A stretch of 64,000 nucleotides of DNA from Homalodisca vitripennis (taxonomy: Eukaryota > Arthropoda > Insecta > Hemiptera > Cicadellidae). Shown piece after piece: positions 13,130 through 25,130 of the stretch (its first letter is position 1; each line of letters begins with the position of its first letter). Under the pieces are notes generated by a model. That model saw only the letters and a list, made by a program, of their open reading frames with translations. It did not search any database and had not been told where the DNA came from. The translations under genes were made by a program, and so were the position numbers. The DNA is taken from contig NC_060215.1 of assembly GCF_021130785.1 (NCBI RefSeq), positions 65,786,501-65,850,500 on the forward strand, written 5' to 3'.

Positions 13130-13640
13130 TCGGGAGTCAGTCATCGAATTGGGCGGTCTCTCTGTTACATGCCAGAAACTCGTCGTCAAAGCTGTAAAAT
13201 TCTTTTGTCGCTAGGAAGTGTTTCAAACTAGTTTTTGACGCCTTGGGCGTACGGACACTTTTTATAAAATCGGGGAATCTGTTAATGAATTGAACACCAG
13301 CCTGCGATAGCAAGTGCTCCTACACTACCGTTCTGTGTCTTCCAGTACGGTTGTCGTCTCTTCCGCTTCTCTTATACCCACGTATGTCCCGACCCCTGAC
13401 TAGGGCACATTTAGACATATAGAATAAAGTTGTTAACAAAATTTTGAGACTGAGAAGAGTCAATAGCAGTAAATGTTTGAGTGCTGTTCTGCACGATTCT
13501 CTGAATTTCAACTTGGGGACAACACGAGTCGCTTGTTTTGCAACCTGAACATCCTCAGGATGATTAATTGCACAGGCTCTGCACAATAGTTGCCTCTTCC
13601 TTGACTTGGCTACTTTTATTGAAAGACAGTTGGTTTGTGG
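13130..13640 (-). mobile_element. LINE retrotransposon 3' fragment, decayed
   Basis: The - strand encodes pieces typical of the region downstream of reverse transcriptase in insect jockey/CR1-like LINEs. Around 13500-13390 it reads SCRTALKHLLLLTLLSLKIL, matching the usual 'SCRPLFKELGILTLPSLYI' block. From about 13300 to 13165, in another frame, come FINRFPDFIKSV and SLKHFLATKEFYSFDDEF, matching the usual 'FNKLP...FKTKLKHYLLTKEFYSVEEFL' end. The frame is broken between the blocks, so this is a dead C-terminal fragment. The family assignment comes from motif recognition, not a search. Confidence 0.65.
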
Positions 13641-14849
13641 AAATACTGAAATAATCTAGTCCTACAGTTCCAAGGTCAAGTTAACACCATTCCTGTTAGG
13701 TCATAAGAGTCACACATAAAGAACTCACCAAAGGTGAACATCAGCGGTAAAATATTAACGGTAGTTTGAGAAGGTATCTTAAGTTCGCTAGAAGAAAAAC
13801 ACAAGAATTGATTTTGGTGGATTAAGACAAACCCAATGAATGCTTGATGCTAAAAAGGCAACGTAAGGCTAAGGAAGCTTCGATACTCATCGTACAAGAT
13901 AATATTCGAGGTATAAAATTTTCAGCGTACCCATTATCAAAGTAAATTGATAACTTTCCCCTGACAAGTCAATTAACCCAGATGTTATGGAAATGTTAAA
14001 TGAATATTAACTTAATGCTACTGAGGAATTCATTCTACTAACGGAAACAAATTTCAGAAAAACTACCACAACAAAAGGTAAAAAGGCAGATGATAGAATA
14101 AACGTGTATATTAAAAACTGTTGGATTACTTTGTATTCACATCACCATACATTGTTGTTAAGGCTTTTGCAAAATAAATCCTAGGCCAACTCAACTGGTT
14201 GTAGAGAGAGAAAACGCTGAAGATCCTCTGCAACGTTGCTTTTCACAACTAACGTCTCAGGATCTCCTTACCTAATTAGCACAAAAAGCCTCTTTGCAAA
14301 CCACGGACACCTTCTACCACTTAGTTACGTTCCACAAGTCTGTCGGCATAAGTATACAATTACTATACCCCGTTGAACAAGAAGAGAAGTATGAAACCCC
14401 CGGAAAATGATCGACAGTAAATATCTCCAAATATTTCTTGTATTACATCTGCCACAACTCCAGCAGTCTATCATGCATTGCATCTCGACTATACGTCTCT
14501 ATAACGAGCACGATGGACATACTTGGATCCTATTACCAGTACGCTCAGGAATGATCTCAATAAGAACCCAAGCATCTTTCGGAGTAGTATACGTTTTCTT
14601 CCCCATCGTGACTTTTCTAGGAATATGTTATCAGGGATTTCTGGTCAAAATCACTACGTTCAACTAACACATATTCATCGGCAGTTTAAACTTACACAGA
14701 TTGTGACAGAACATTGAGAAGGTTATGCTACAATTAGTTTTTCTTAATTCATCACGAACTACAGAGTGACTATTAGAACCCTTTACAGGAACCTGCGCCT
14801 TCCAAATTTTGTTTCCTCTCATATGTAACATGGCTAATTGATAAAAGTG

Positions 14850-15400
14850 GACTTTGTTTCAACAGGCTCCCACACATTTCTGCGGAAGGAATCTTTTGTA
14901 GTTACCTGGCTTTGTGGTTTGAGACGCTATACACTACTGGAAGGAGAGGCTCTGATGAGTTACCACGGACTTTCCCACTTGTCATGTCTTATGGGATTGA
15001 GATGTGGAGCTGATCTCCTCATGCATTCAGAGTTTGTCTGAAAAGAGCGCTTAGTACCATACAGGCTGATTATACCTTAAACTTCTTGTAGAGGCGTTTT
15101 CATGTCCTCGGATTTCAGCATTTTTGTTCTCTACTTGTTTAAAACTTTCATGTGTGTTAAATGTAACACGAAGAAAATAAGAAGAATTACTGGAGATGTT
15201 ATACTGGGCACGGCAGCATTTTGAGAACACCCTATATCTCTGACACTTTCAGAGGAGTGTAGTCTATATATCTCACACTAACTTCCTTTCGGCCTAAAAC
15301 TTTTTAAAAGTATAACAACATTTTCTTTAAAACTACTTTAAAGGCATTTCTGACAGAAAAGGAATATTACTATAAAAATGAATTTTTTTTAAGCTAATGG
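14850..15400 (+). mobile_element. LINE retrotransposon 3' fragment, decayed
   Basis: Several LINE C-terminal blocks appear in order on the + strand in shifting frames: LVMSYGIEMWS near 14978-15010 (usual 'HLSYGIELWG'), HAFRVCLKRALSTIQADY near 15020-15075, SIFVLYLFKTFMCVKCN near 15115-15170, and FFKTTLKAFLTEKEYYYKNEFF near 15322-15390 (usual end 'FKTKLKXFLLEKEYYSVDEFF'). Stops and indels separate them. It is oriented opposite to the fragment at 13130-13640, so the two are separate insertions. Confidence 0.6.
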
Positions 15401-16609
15401 CAAAGATTTATTTCTCATGATATAATATTACTAAACCTTTTCTATTTTATATTCCCAAATAAGGTGAATATTGAGTTACTATATATTTTGTATTATTATT
15501 TGATTTTGTATTTGATATTTTATATTATTTGACGTGTGAGATATACATTCTTTGTCAAAAGTGTATCAGTGGAAAATGAGTAAATAAAATGATAGCAATA
15601 TAGTTACCAGCCCCCGTCAATTAGAACCTGTAGGTTGGCAAAACTGGCCCGCATCCGACCGCAGAAACAGAAATTGCTTTCAACTTATCACACAGACTTT
15701 AATCATCATGTAGCATATATTAAGTTACAAAAGGCAAATGGATGTAGCAGAAAAAACTCGGCGTCATACATCCTACATTAATTGATGCAAATGTACATAT
15801 TAAATGTACATCGTATTGCTTTTAACAAGACGAGAGGCGCCAGAAAACATACAGTTTGTCTCGCCCTGAAGCTGAATGCAATTTTTAAATCTAAACACAG
15901 TGATATTAGGTTCTTTCTATATCCCCTCGAATATCGAGATAGGTGGACCTTTTGCAAGGATACGATCGTTCTGCGGTCACCCATCCTAGGAACTGCCGCA
16001 TTCATTGCTGTTTGATTTTCATATTTTGCGAAAGTCTCCGTATCCACTAAAGAAGACCACTGGTTTCAGAGAATTATACAGTCTCAACCTCGTATACCAT
16101 GGGAAACCTGTTTATTATGATTATTGAATTTAAAAATTATATATCCAACCGTAATCTATGAACTATTACCTCAATGGTTCCAACGATTAAAAACATTGGG
16201 TTTCGCGATTAGAACACCACATACAGTTTTTAAACGTTTCCTTTTTTTGTACGAAGGAGACATTTTGATGAATTGACATAAGGAAGAGAAAAAACAGGAC
16301 TCTGTGTTTCTTAAACTCAAAGCATAGCCCACGTAAAATATTTTTGAAATTATTAAAACTCCATAATCGGCCAGTTTATCTTACTTGTAAATGTTTACAG
16401 CCAAGTGATAATGGCTGTAATGTTTCAAAGTATAGCAGCTATTTCATAGGTGAAACATATGGATCAATTACAGATCTACGATTAAAACCTGTGACTGTAA
16501 AGTGTATCCATGTTAAATACCGTTAACTGAATCGAAAGATTTGGCCGTATACCATTAATGTGAAACTGCGACCGTGTCATTAATTTGACGTAGACAAGAC
16601 CATAGCCGT

Positions 16610-17090
16610 CATAACAAAACTGTACGTTTAAATGTGACTACGGTATACATTAAACAAGAGAATGCCGGGATTTTAACTCGTTATAAACAATACACAACTG
16701 CTTCATTATACAGATTAATGTCTATATAGACTGCACTGTAAATAAACCATTTTGACTGCAGCTACAGACAAAGCAAGAAAGTATCGGGCTCGTTAACTCG
16801 CTGTTGACGATACTGCTGTCATTATACAGATTTATAGAGTGTATTACCGGTTTAAATAAACATTTTTGACTGTAGCTACACTCTAAGCGAGAGGGTGCCG
16901 GGCTCGTTAACTCATTATGGACTATACACAACGGCTGTCATTATACAGATTAATGTCTGTATAGACAACACTACCACTGTAAATAAACCATTTTGACTGT
17001 AGCTACAGTCTAAGCAAGAGAGTGCCGGGCTCGTTAACTCGCTGTAGATGAGACACAACTGCCGTCATTACACAGATGAGCGGCTGTGAT
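16610..17090. repeat. degenerate tandem repeat, unit about 110-126 bp
   Basis: The anchor GGGCTCGTTAACTCG recurs at 16786, 16900 and 17026, with a weaker relative at 16676, giving spacings of 110, 114 and 126 bp. Each unit also has ATTATACAGATT and AATAAACCATTTTGACTG. In the third unit the core is a perfect palindrome GACTGTAGCTACAGTC (16994-17009), imperfect in the others. No coding signal is seen. Confidence 0.8.
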
Positions 17091-17310
17091 TAGAAACGAA
17101 GCTGATGCGTTGACAAAACCAAGTGTGAGGAACGAGTTTGGGACCACCCAGCCTGCGGACGCGGACACGACGAATGTGCCACCGTGTACGATACGATAAC
17201 GGGATTGATTCCTCGCCGTCCGCTACTCCGCCTTGCCGCACTCTGCCGCACGGATGTCTCTCATTCACTCTTATCAATCGTCTCTGACCATCTCTCCTCG
17301 TTGACATCCT
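17090..17310. promoter_or_regulatory. GC-richer intron island, regulatory candidate
   Basis: This block follows the tandem repeat directly and is clearly richer in GC and CpG than its flanks, with GCCTGCGGACGCGGACACGAC and CCGCACTCTGCCGCAC words. No domain is recognisable in its short frames. A role as enhancer is inferred only from composition and position in a developmental gene intron. Confidence 0.25.
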
Positions 17311-18049
17311 ATTTATTTGTCTAATCTTCCTGTTTTTATCACTCCCAAGCGAGAAATATTACCTGTTACTGGTGCGTGAAACTGTGACGAAAACGGCGCG
17401 TTCTCGTTCATGTTATTTATGTCCTGTTAAATTATCTCAAATCACTATAGTTTTGTGGTTGTCCTGTTTTGATCGTGATGTGATGAGTACGAATGCTCTG
17501 ATTTTAAGGACTTTAAGACATCAGAAGCTAATTCAGATAACTACTCTATATTTATGAATTTTTATAAAAATTGTCGCTGCTAACTTAAAGTTTGCGTAAA
17601 CTATCTTACTATTATCTGCTATATACAGAAAAGCAATAGTAATAGTAGTATTGTCTTTAAATATTGATATTGCTGTATTAATTACGTAGCATCAGTTTTA
17701 CACTAAAACAGTTTTAGGAGCGTATAGGCGATAATTTACAGAGTATTCGCTTCACCAAAATTGTATTTAATTATGCCTGTACCTGCTAATGGTATTTTAA
17801 TGACTTTAGTTCCAAGCTGGTACCAAGATAAGGCCACTCTTGCGGCACTGCATATGAATATTATTTTATCTTTTTTTATAAAATCACAGTTATTTTTATT
17901 GTTATTACATTTTTTATTTGAATGATTGTTTTACCTATTTAAAATTATAAAAAATACTAGTTTTCGTTTTATGCAAGCCAGTAAATCATCGTAAATACTG
18001 CCACAGTAAACGAAATTGCTTTTTAGAAGTTATACAGAAATTAATGCAA

Positions 18050-18365
18050 AACCACGTGCTAAAAACGTTTATTAAACTCGCACCCCGTTGGAGAAACCAC
18101 GGGATTTCCGGTGGAATTAAAACTGTAATGTGCTTTTTCCAGCTATTGCTTGATTTAAGCCACGACACGGAGGTGGGAATTGTAACGGGGGATCGGGATC
18201 CAATAAACGGGCTGTTGGACAGTGAATTAATTCCAACAATAGGGGAGTGGATGAGCCTTTAGTAGCGTGTATAATGAAAACAATCAGACTGTATAATTGC
18301 ACTTACCCTTGTACAAAGTGATTAATCGGCTAATGGCGAAAGGGAGGAGGATGTGATGGTGAGGG
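18050..18365. promoter_or_regulatory. intron island with Hox/Exd-type motifs
   Basis: A complex, GC-moderate stretch in AT-rich intron. It contains TGATTAAT (18319-18326), which fits the bipartite Exd-Hox consensus, next to GGCTAATGG, plus GAATTAATTCC (18222-18232) and a G-rich run at 18361-18370. No reading frame of note is present. Enhancer function is inference; homeodomain-like words are common in AT-rich DNA. Confidence 0.25.
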
Positions 18366-19081
18366 GGGGAGAACATTACTCGAGTAGACAATGTTACTAC
18401 AGACATCGACCGATGGAACCAAAACTGATAAGGATCTTAAAATGATAACATTTTGCTATCCGAAATAAATAACTGAAGGGTAACTCAGTTTGTTCCATTA
18501 TTGCGGTACTAATTGTGGATTAAAATATACCAGGTACCCTCCAGTATTCTACCTATATGAATTACATTCAAACAAACCATGAGCCCAGTTTAGTAATGAG
18601 ATTTAATTACTAGTCGAATAATCGGGACTTTTTGTCAAACTGACTCTGCAGCTAAATGTCATAGAGGGGTGTGTATATATTTTTATAATCTTGCAGTATG
18701 ATTCTGTGTGTAAAAAAGAGGTTTCATCTGTTTCATCTTAAATTGATGAATTTTTGAGGAGTCGGGATGTTGGGTGCGTGAACATTGGTTAATTTTCAGG
18801 TTTGCAGAACCCTCTACATAAATAATATAATCACCCCGATATGCAGCATCAGTGAACATTTTAAAGAAGGCTTGCACATTTTACACCGAAGGGCAAGTTT
18901 TAATTACTATAAAAGTCTTAACTGTATTAAGACCATCAAATATCTCAATTGACTTCCGTAGTTAGTAAAGGAAGTAAAATTTGTTTAGAAAAAAAATCCT
19001 CAAACTGGATCTGATATTGTACTCTTTTTTAGTAATTGACATCGGAATCTTAAATTCCGATTTCTAATAAACCTGGATCAA

Positions 19082-19097
19082 CCTGACAGCTGTCAGG
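19082..19097. promoter_or_regulatory. palindromic Meis/TGIF-type site
   Basis: CCTGACAGCTGTCAGG is a perfect 16-bp palindrome with two inverted TGACAG half-sites around a CAGCTG E-box. TGACAG is the core bound by the TALE proteins Homothorax/Meis and TGIF (Achintya/Vismay). A GATCAAG...CTTGATC inverted repeat follows 39 bases later (19136-19157). Confidence 0.35.
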
Positions 19098-19496
19098 GAT
19101 CACGCACCAGTGTATATAGCAGTGCACCATTTGATGATCAAGCTTCGCCTCTTGATCAAGATACTACTGTGTTAATAAATAATACGGTTCTTAGTAAGTG
19201 TTAAACATCTGGGATCTCTTCAATTTACAGCGTAAAATGTAATGAAAATGTACGTTGTCCAATATTGCATACCATCGTTTGATGGTAATGAATTTTACAT
19301 TTTCTACGACCCTACATTTCTACATTTAGAAGATAAATCATATTGACTTCCGAAGAGGAAAACGGAAGAAGTTGAACTGAGTCTGTGCTAGGAAACAAGT
19401 TCCTTAGAATAAATGTATAGCTAATCTAGATAAACATGACATTGATATCGTCAATTGACAACATTAAGGATGTAAGGTTTAATAGACTCGTGTTTG

Positions 19497-19534
19497 CCGG
19501 TTTAGACAAACATGTCTTGTCACAACTAAACCGG
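19497..19534. repeat. perfect-stem hairpin in the intron
   Basis: CCGGTTTAG (19497-19505) pairs with CTAAACCGG (19526-19534), and an inner stem GACAA/TTGTC lies inside, leaving a loop of about seven bases. The fold is short for a microRNA precursor and could equally be the end of a decayed foldback element or a chance palindrome. Confidence 0.45.
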
Positions 19535-20319
19535 TATGACTCTATACTATGTATTATCTCAAAGCATAGCTTCGCTAAGGTGCCGGTGACGGTAAAATGA
19601 AATGCTCACTTTACAATTACTACTTTACCATCAAAATTTACAAACACTTGTGATATATTAGAAACATGTGTCAGAATACTGGATTTGCTGCCGACGAATC
19701 AGTTTTTTTCGTTGACGTCCTAGTACTATTTAGCCAGATAAATGTTTGAATTTTTCTAGAAGCGGAATGTAACATGATACCACCCCCAAAGGTATCATTT
19801 CTGAGGTTAGTAAATATTACAAAAAATACCATTTCTTGGAGAAGGTTTTTTGTGTAATATGTCTATGTGGGGAGTAAGAGGCGGTGTTCACCATTGTAAT
19901 ATTAACGAGCTTCCCGGAAATATTAAAAAAAAAACATTATTTCATAATTAAAATTCTTTTATTTTTTACTTCTGACAAATGATATGTTTAAAGCACTTGT
20001 ACAATTAAAAATAGCATAGTTTTACATTTTAACTGTTTCTATACTTTAGTATCTCATAATGTATTGTTAACATGCTACATCTGCTTTTTAGGTTATCGGG
20101 GAATGGGGAATTAGTCTTTATCACTCGGTTTGTGAGACTGAGACTGTAATAAATTTCACATTTCCATATAACAAATTGCATTACCTGTATGTCTCAGAAC
20201 CTCTGGAGGTAAAATTACTCTGTTTAATGCTAATTCACGACATCAAATTAATTACACCTTGAATGTGTTCAGAACTTAACTAGTATACTGAGTTTGAAAG
20301 TCTTAATTAATGTAAAATT

Positions 20320-20500
20320 ATGTTCGACTGATTAATTATCGTACTAAGAGAATCAAATAACGACATGCGGAATAGAGAAAATATTAGCCGAGATATTTGT
20401 AAACAGAAGCGAAACGAGTTGAACTGAAGTGATAACTGCCTCATTATCTGGGAGGTACTAATCGGATGTGCCGGATCAGATAGACCAGGCGCGCTCACTT
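20320..20500. promoter_or_regulatory. intron island with TAAT and GATA motifs
   Basis: Less AT-rich than its flanks, with TGATTAAT (20329-20336), TTATC/GATAA words (20335-20340, 20430-20436, 20444-20449) and CAGGCGCGCTCAC near the end. No protein is recognisable. Regulatory function is inferred weakly from motif density and position. Confidence 0.2.
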
Positions 20501-20822
20501 AACGAGATGCTGCATTGTTTAACATCACCGATACACTCGTAAATTGCTTTAGCCGAGACAAATATAATATACAGCCTTATTATAGCTCCACCTGCCACCT
20601 ATTTATTTTATCGTGGATAATACGTCACTTCTCCCCCCCCCCTCTCACGATAACTAAGCGTAAATTGATCATTTCGTGTAAGAAATTGGAACTAAACGTT
20701 TGTTGTATGTACCGTCCATGTTGTCACGTACAGATTTGTGGTATAAACAGTAACATACTTAGTGTTAAATTCTCCAACTTATGCGAACCGACCTTTATAC
20801 TGTTTCAGATGACATAAAAGGT

Positions 20823-21484
20823 CGATTACTGAATGTATGAGTTATATAATGGTTCTTCCGTGTCATGCCTCAATTTCTGGTATCCACAATAACTAACAGA
20901 GTAACTGTAAATTAACGCAATTATCACATAATACTGGTTGCTGAGGTTAACACATTCGATTACTGAATGTATGAGTTATATAATGGTTCTTCCGTGTCAT
21001 GCCTCAATTTCTGATATCCACAATAACTAACAGAGTAACTGTAAACGCAATTATCACATAATACTGGTTGCTGAGGTTAACACATTCGATTACTGAATGT
21101 ATGAGTTATATAATGGTTCTTCCGTGTCATGCCTCAATTTCTGATATCCACAATAACTAACAGAGTAACTGTAAATTAACGCAATTATCACATAATACTG
21201 GTTGCTGAGGTTAACACATTCGATTACTGAATGTATGAGTTATATAATGGTTCTTCCGTGTCATGCCTCAATTTCTGATATCCACAATAACTAACAGAGT
21301 AACTGTAAACGCAATTATCACATAATACTGGTTGCTGAGGTTAACACATTCGATTACTGAATGTATGAGTTATATAATGGTTCTTCCGTGTCATGCCTCA
21401 ATTTCTGATATCCACAATAACTAACAGAGTAACTGTAAATTAACGCAATTATCACATAATACTGGTTGCTGAGGTTAACACACT
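20823..21484. repeat. five-copy tandem array alternating 134 and 130 bp
   Basis: Units begin with CGATTACTGAATGTATGAG at 20823, 20957, 21087, 21221 and 21351, so lengths are 134, 130, 134, 130 and 134 bp. The short units lack four bases at CTGTAAATTAACGC (read as CTGTAAACGC). Copies are otherwise nearly identical; copy 1 has TCTGGTATCC where the rest have TCTGATATCC. The regular alternation means the array grew as a 264-bp dimer. No coding function is seen; a short - strand frame across its end is incidental. Confidence 0.95.
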
Positions 21485-22749
21485 CGATTAGTGTGTGTAG
21501 CCCGAATTCACAACAATGCAGTATAACATTAGAGTGATTAAAGAAGGTGAACAATATTATCTGGTGTATCAGCTGCTTTGGGTGCAAAAATGACAAACGT
21601 GTTCGACTGAATATCATTGAGTTTGTCGGTAAACATGTTTTTACTTACCCGTTATGTTATCTGCATAGGTACCAGAGTCAATGAATTAGAATTGTTAATG
21701 AAATTACTCATTAGTTATTTGAAAATGACTGATTTTCATGATAATTATCATGTATTTTAAACTTTAAATACCTATTTTACCTTTTTATGTTTGTTAATTG
21801 ATTTTTTAAATCATACTTACAATAAAGGTTTTGCAGTGAATATATCTTTCATGAAAGGAGCAAGTAATAATAGCAAGAATGAAGTATTCACCATTGTTTT
21901 CTAACGTTGAATGTGCACTTTATTTTCAGTTTCTGACAGCCATAGACTGTTGCAAATGTTACCTTGAGACGCATAATTTCCAAATAGCAAGTTCTGTATA
22001 ATGGTAATTCAGAATTACATAACACTGTAGTTTTATTGAATGAAATACGTTACGAGCCTGCTACTCCGGTGGCCATTTGGATTTCATCCCCATGACAACG
22101 GTGATGAACGTCAAACAGATTGACGACCATATCTCTATTCGTAGAAATATCAGAGGTGTCACATTTTAAATATATGATCATCACGCATTCAAAAGATATT
22201 TATTTTTTGCGATACTTTCTTCATTACTCATAAAACCCCAACTTTTTCCTACTTCGTCTTATAAATATTAAATATGAATACCGTGTTCATTATTTATTTA
22301 AAGTGACACTCTCATAGTTCCAAGACCAAAATTAAAGGCGGAGAAAACTTAAAGTAGTTTCTTTAGTGCCGGCTCTAAAGGTACTTAAAATTCTGTCTTT
22401 CGTTAATACTAGGTCTCGTTTAAATGTTCCAAAGGAGATGGTTGTTATTCTTGGAATAGAAACCTATATTTAATTTTACATTTACTTTCAAAATATGATA
22501 ACCCCGATGGGATTTCCATTTAAAGTCCACCCCCACAATAACACACTTTTAGTCAAGGGTGAAATGTGATTTGAAATATCTACTCAGTTTTGCATATACC
22601 TGTAGAAGTGCATGTTTTAATTTTTGCATGTTAAACAATGTGAGGGTGGAAGTTAGAGAAACGTAGACACATGTTCTGTGTTTCTCCCTGTATCGATGTA
22701 ACGCAATGTTTGCTGCAGTAGTACACAAATGTCTAACAAAGACACAAGT

Positions 22750-22771
22750 ATCTCATACGCACGTATGAGAT
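22750..22771. repeat. 22-bp inverted repeat
   Basis: ATCTCATACG and CGTATGAGAT flank a central CA, giving ten paired bases per arm. A second palindrome, AATATTTGATCAAATATT, lies at 22913-22930. Neither has a known role; both may be protein-binding dyads or chance. Confidence 0.5.
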
Positions 22772-23799
22772 GTATGTAATGGATTTAACTTTGATAATAA
22801 ATAAATAAGACATTCCCTGTGAGATAGATTGCGGCTTTTGTGGAAGAACATATTTTTCTAATGAGTTTATGAAGGAACGAACTTGTAAAACTTGTCGACT
22901 TAGGAACGATTTAATATTTGATCAAATATTTCAACAGTGGGTTCTAAATTTATTTTGATATTTAAGTGGTAGGCTATATACATTGGGGGAAAGAGAGACT
23001 ACAGAGAGTACACGTAAGACCTGCACAATGTAGTTTGCTTTGTCATACATTTGAATAGTATAATCCGTAGCAGTGCTAGTCTTTCGCAGATTTCAACTGA
23101 AAGGGAAGTGTAGAGGTTTGTTTTGTAAAGAAAAAACGTAGGTTTGAGTTATGGCGTATTGCGGTAACAGAGCGCTTGGCCTAGTTGTTGTCACTGCTAA
23201 AACTCAGCTGCACAAACACCCTCATACTGTTCGGTAGTAGAACCTTTAACAAAAACCACATATTTCTGAATTAACTTAATTTGAAATGCTTCATCCCTCT
23301 CAGCTTTAAGTACAGCTATGGTATTAGTCTGTGTATTTTTCTGATAGAGAATTTATAACTTTAATGAACGTTTAAATGAAACTAACAATTAGCAGACGAT
23401 GAAGATAATCTGTTCTGAATCTTAAAGCTTAACTCAAATTTTATAGAGCTAGAGAGAAACTAAGCTTTTTACTGAAATGTTCACATTTTAAAGATTTTAG
23501 TTATTGTTAACATTTGACTTAGTGAAGTTAACTTACAAAATATCATGTCAATTGCAGTAAAACTTTCGATTAACTGTTGAATTAAGCCAGATGAATCAAC
23601 CTTGAGATTATATTTATATACTTGCATCATAAGTTATAAATAATTAATTAGCTTTACACATATATGCATCACACATTATTCTAAGAAGAACCGTAACGGT
23701 TGCAAATGTTAAAACACATTTTTCGCATTCCCACTGTAATTTGCAGGAATTGGGAGCGACTTAACTGTAAATAGATACTACAAACAGGATAATGCACAG

Positions 23800-23920
23800 G
23801 GAAGGGGAGCAAAGTGAATTGTGCGGCGTGGCGCTCTGTAGTAATCCGGTTAATTATTCTGGAGGAGGCGAACAATTAAGGGTGCAAAGTGGAGCTGATT
23901 AGGGCCACAACGTAGTTAGT
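23800..23920. promoter_or_regulatory. short GC-richer intron island with homeodomain words
   Basis: Contains GTGCGGCGTGGCGCTC followed by GTAATCCGGTTAATTATTC, that is, a TAATCC (Bicoid/Otd-type) and a TTAATTA (Antp/En-type) core within 20 bases. There is no reading frame of interest. Candidate regulatory site only. Confidence 0.25.
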
Positions 23921-24769
23921 AATGTTTCTAAGACGGGTACATACCCACAAGCCTCTATACGTCGGTTTTGCGGGTCCCAGCCAAACCCTAAGCGAGGGCC
24001 TCTTCACCAACTCAAGTATACTACACTTCCGTTATGTTCTGTTTATCGCTTCTTGTTCATACCTTTATAAACAGAATATTTACTTGCGCCAACATTTAAA
24101 CTTTAACGATTGATAAAGAGACGTTTAAACTAGTTTACAGCGAATACTGTTGTGATTACTGTAACTTACTAGTATTACTTGTTGTATTTGTTACATTGAA
24201 GTAGTTGTATCGAGTTCATAAATAAGTAAGTACTTGTCAATAAGTTAAAGTACCAAATTATTCCTAAGCACTGAATTATACGAATTTGTAAACGTAACGT
24301 GGCACTCTGAATAAACATAAACTTGTATTCCTTATTTTTACTTCTTAATCAATATCTAAATATTCCATAAACTTGCTATCAAATAAGCCCAATGTTAATA
24401 ATAAATATTAATTCTTCTAAATTTGTTTTGAGTTATTAAAAAAATTAAAATTAAAATAGATTATATAAAACGTAACCTTGCAGAACATGTGTTTATAACA
24501 TATCATATCTGTTTTAATCCATACAAACCACCATGAAATAAAACTCAAGTATTCCCAACGTCTAGACGTAATAGCTCTATATGGCATCTTTGGAAAGCCA
24601 TCCAACAATTTCTCCTCTAATTTTGTCAAACCATAATGTTTTGTTAGAAGGCAGTGTTACACATCTTATTCCATACTTATAATTCTAAATCCCCTATTAT
24701 AACATACAAACACAGTTATCCAAATGTAATTGTGTCCGTAAATTTAGCTAAAACTGAGGAATTTAAGGT

Positions 24770-25130
24770 GGACGCCAACAAGCCGGTAATAAATAGCCGC
24801 GTGGGTGTCGGAGTTAGGGCGGGCGGAACAATGAGCAGTGTTTCTGGCACTCAAGTTCCGGCCATCTAGTTAATTTGCCACACTGCAACAATTAACTGAC
24901 ATTAATAACACTAGGTGACTCCCAGCTCCATTACCGTGCCCGGTTCTTGGACTTTCGAGCAGTTAAACTCATGAGTGCATCTCATCGCTCAATCCACTTT
25001 AGCAGTATCAAGCTTTTACATTTAATTACCCTATGCCCTTTCGTGCCCACTAACCATTGAAAGCTTTACAGAAGTACTCGTTATCCTTGATCAAGAAGTT
25101 AATTAGTTCGCGATATGCTCCATGATGATA
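24770..25130. promoter_or_regulatory. intron island rich in homeodomain-type sites
   Basis: GC content rises (GCCGCGTGGGTGTCGGAG, GGGCGGGCGG) and TAAT-type words cluster: GTTAATTTG, AATTAACTG, TTTAATTACC, GTTAATTAG. CTTGATCAAG at 25087-25096 is palindromic. The frame on + at 24654-24869 has no recognisable domain. The combination fits a developmental enhancer, possibly with autoregulatory En-type sites; this is inference. Confidence 0.3.

Noticed and set aside
20823..21484. Possible CRISPR-like array
   Set aside because: The whole unit repeats head to tail with no unique spacers, and the host is a eukaryote. It is a tandem satellite.
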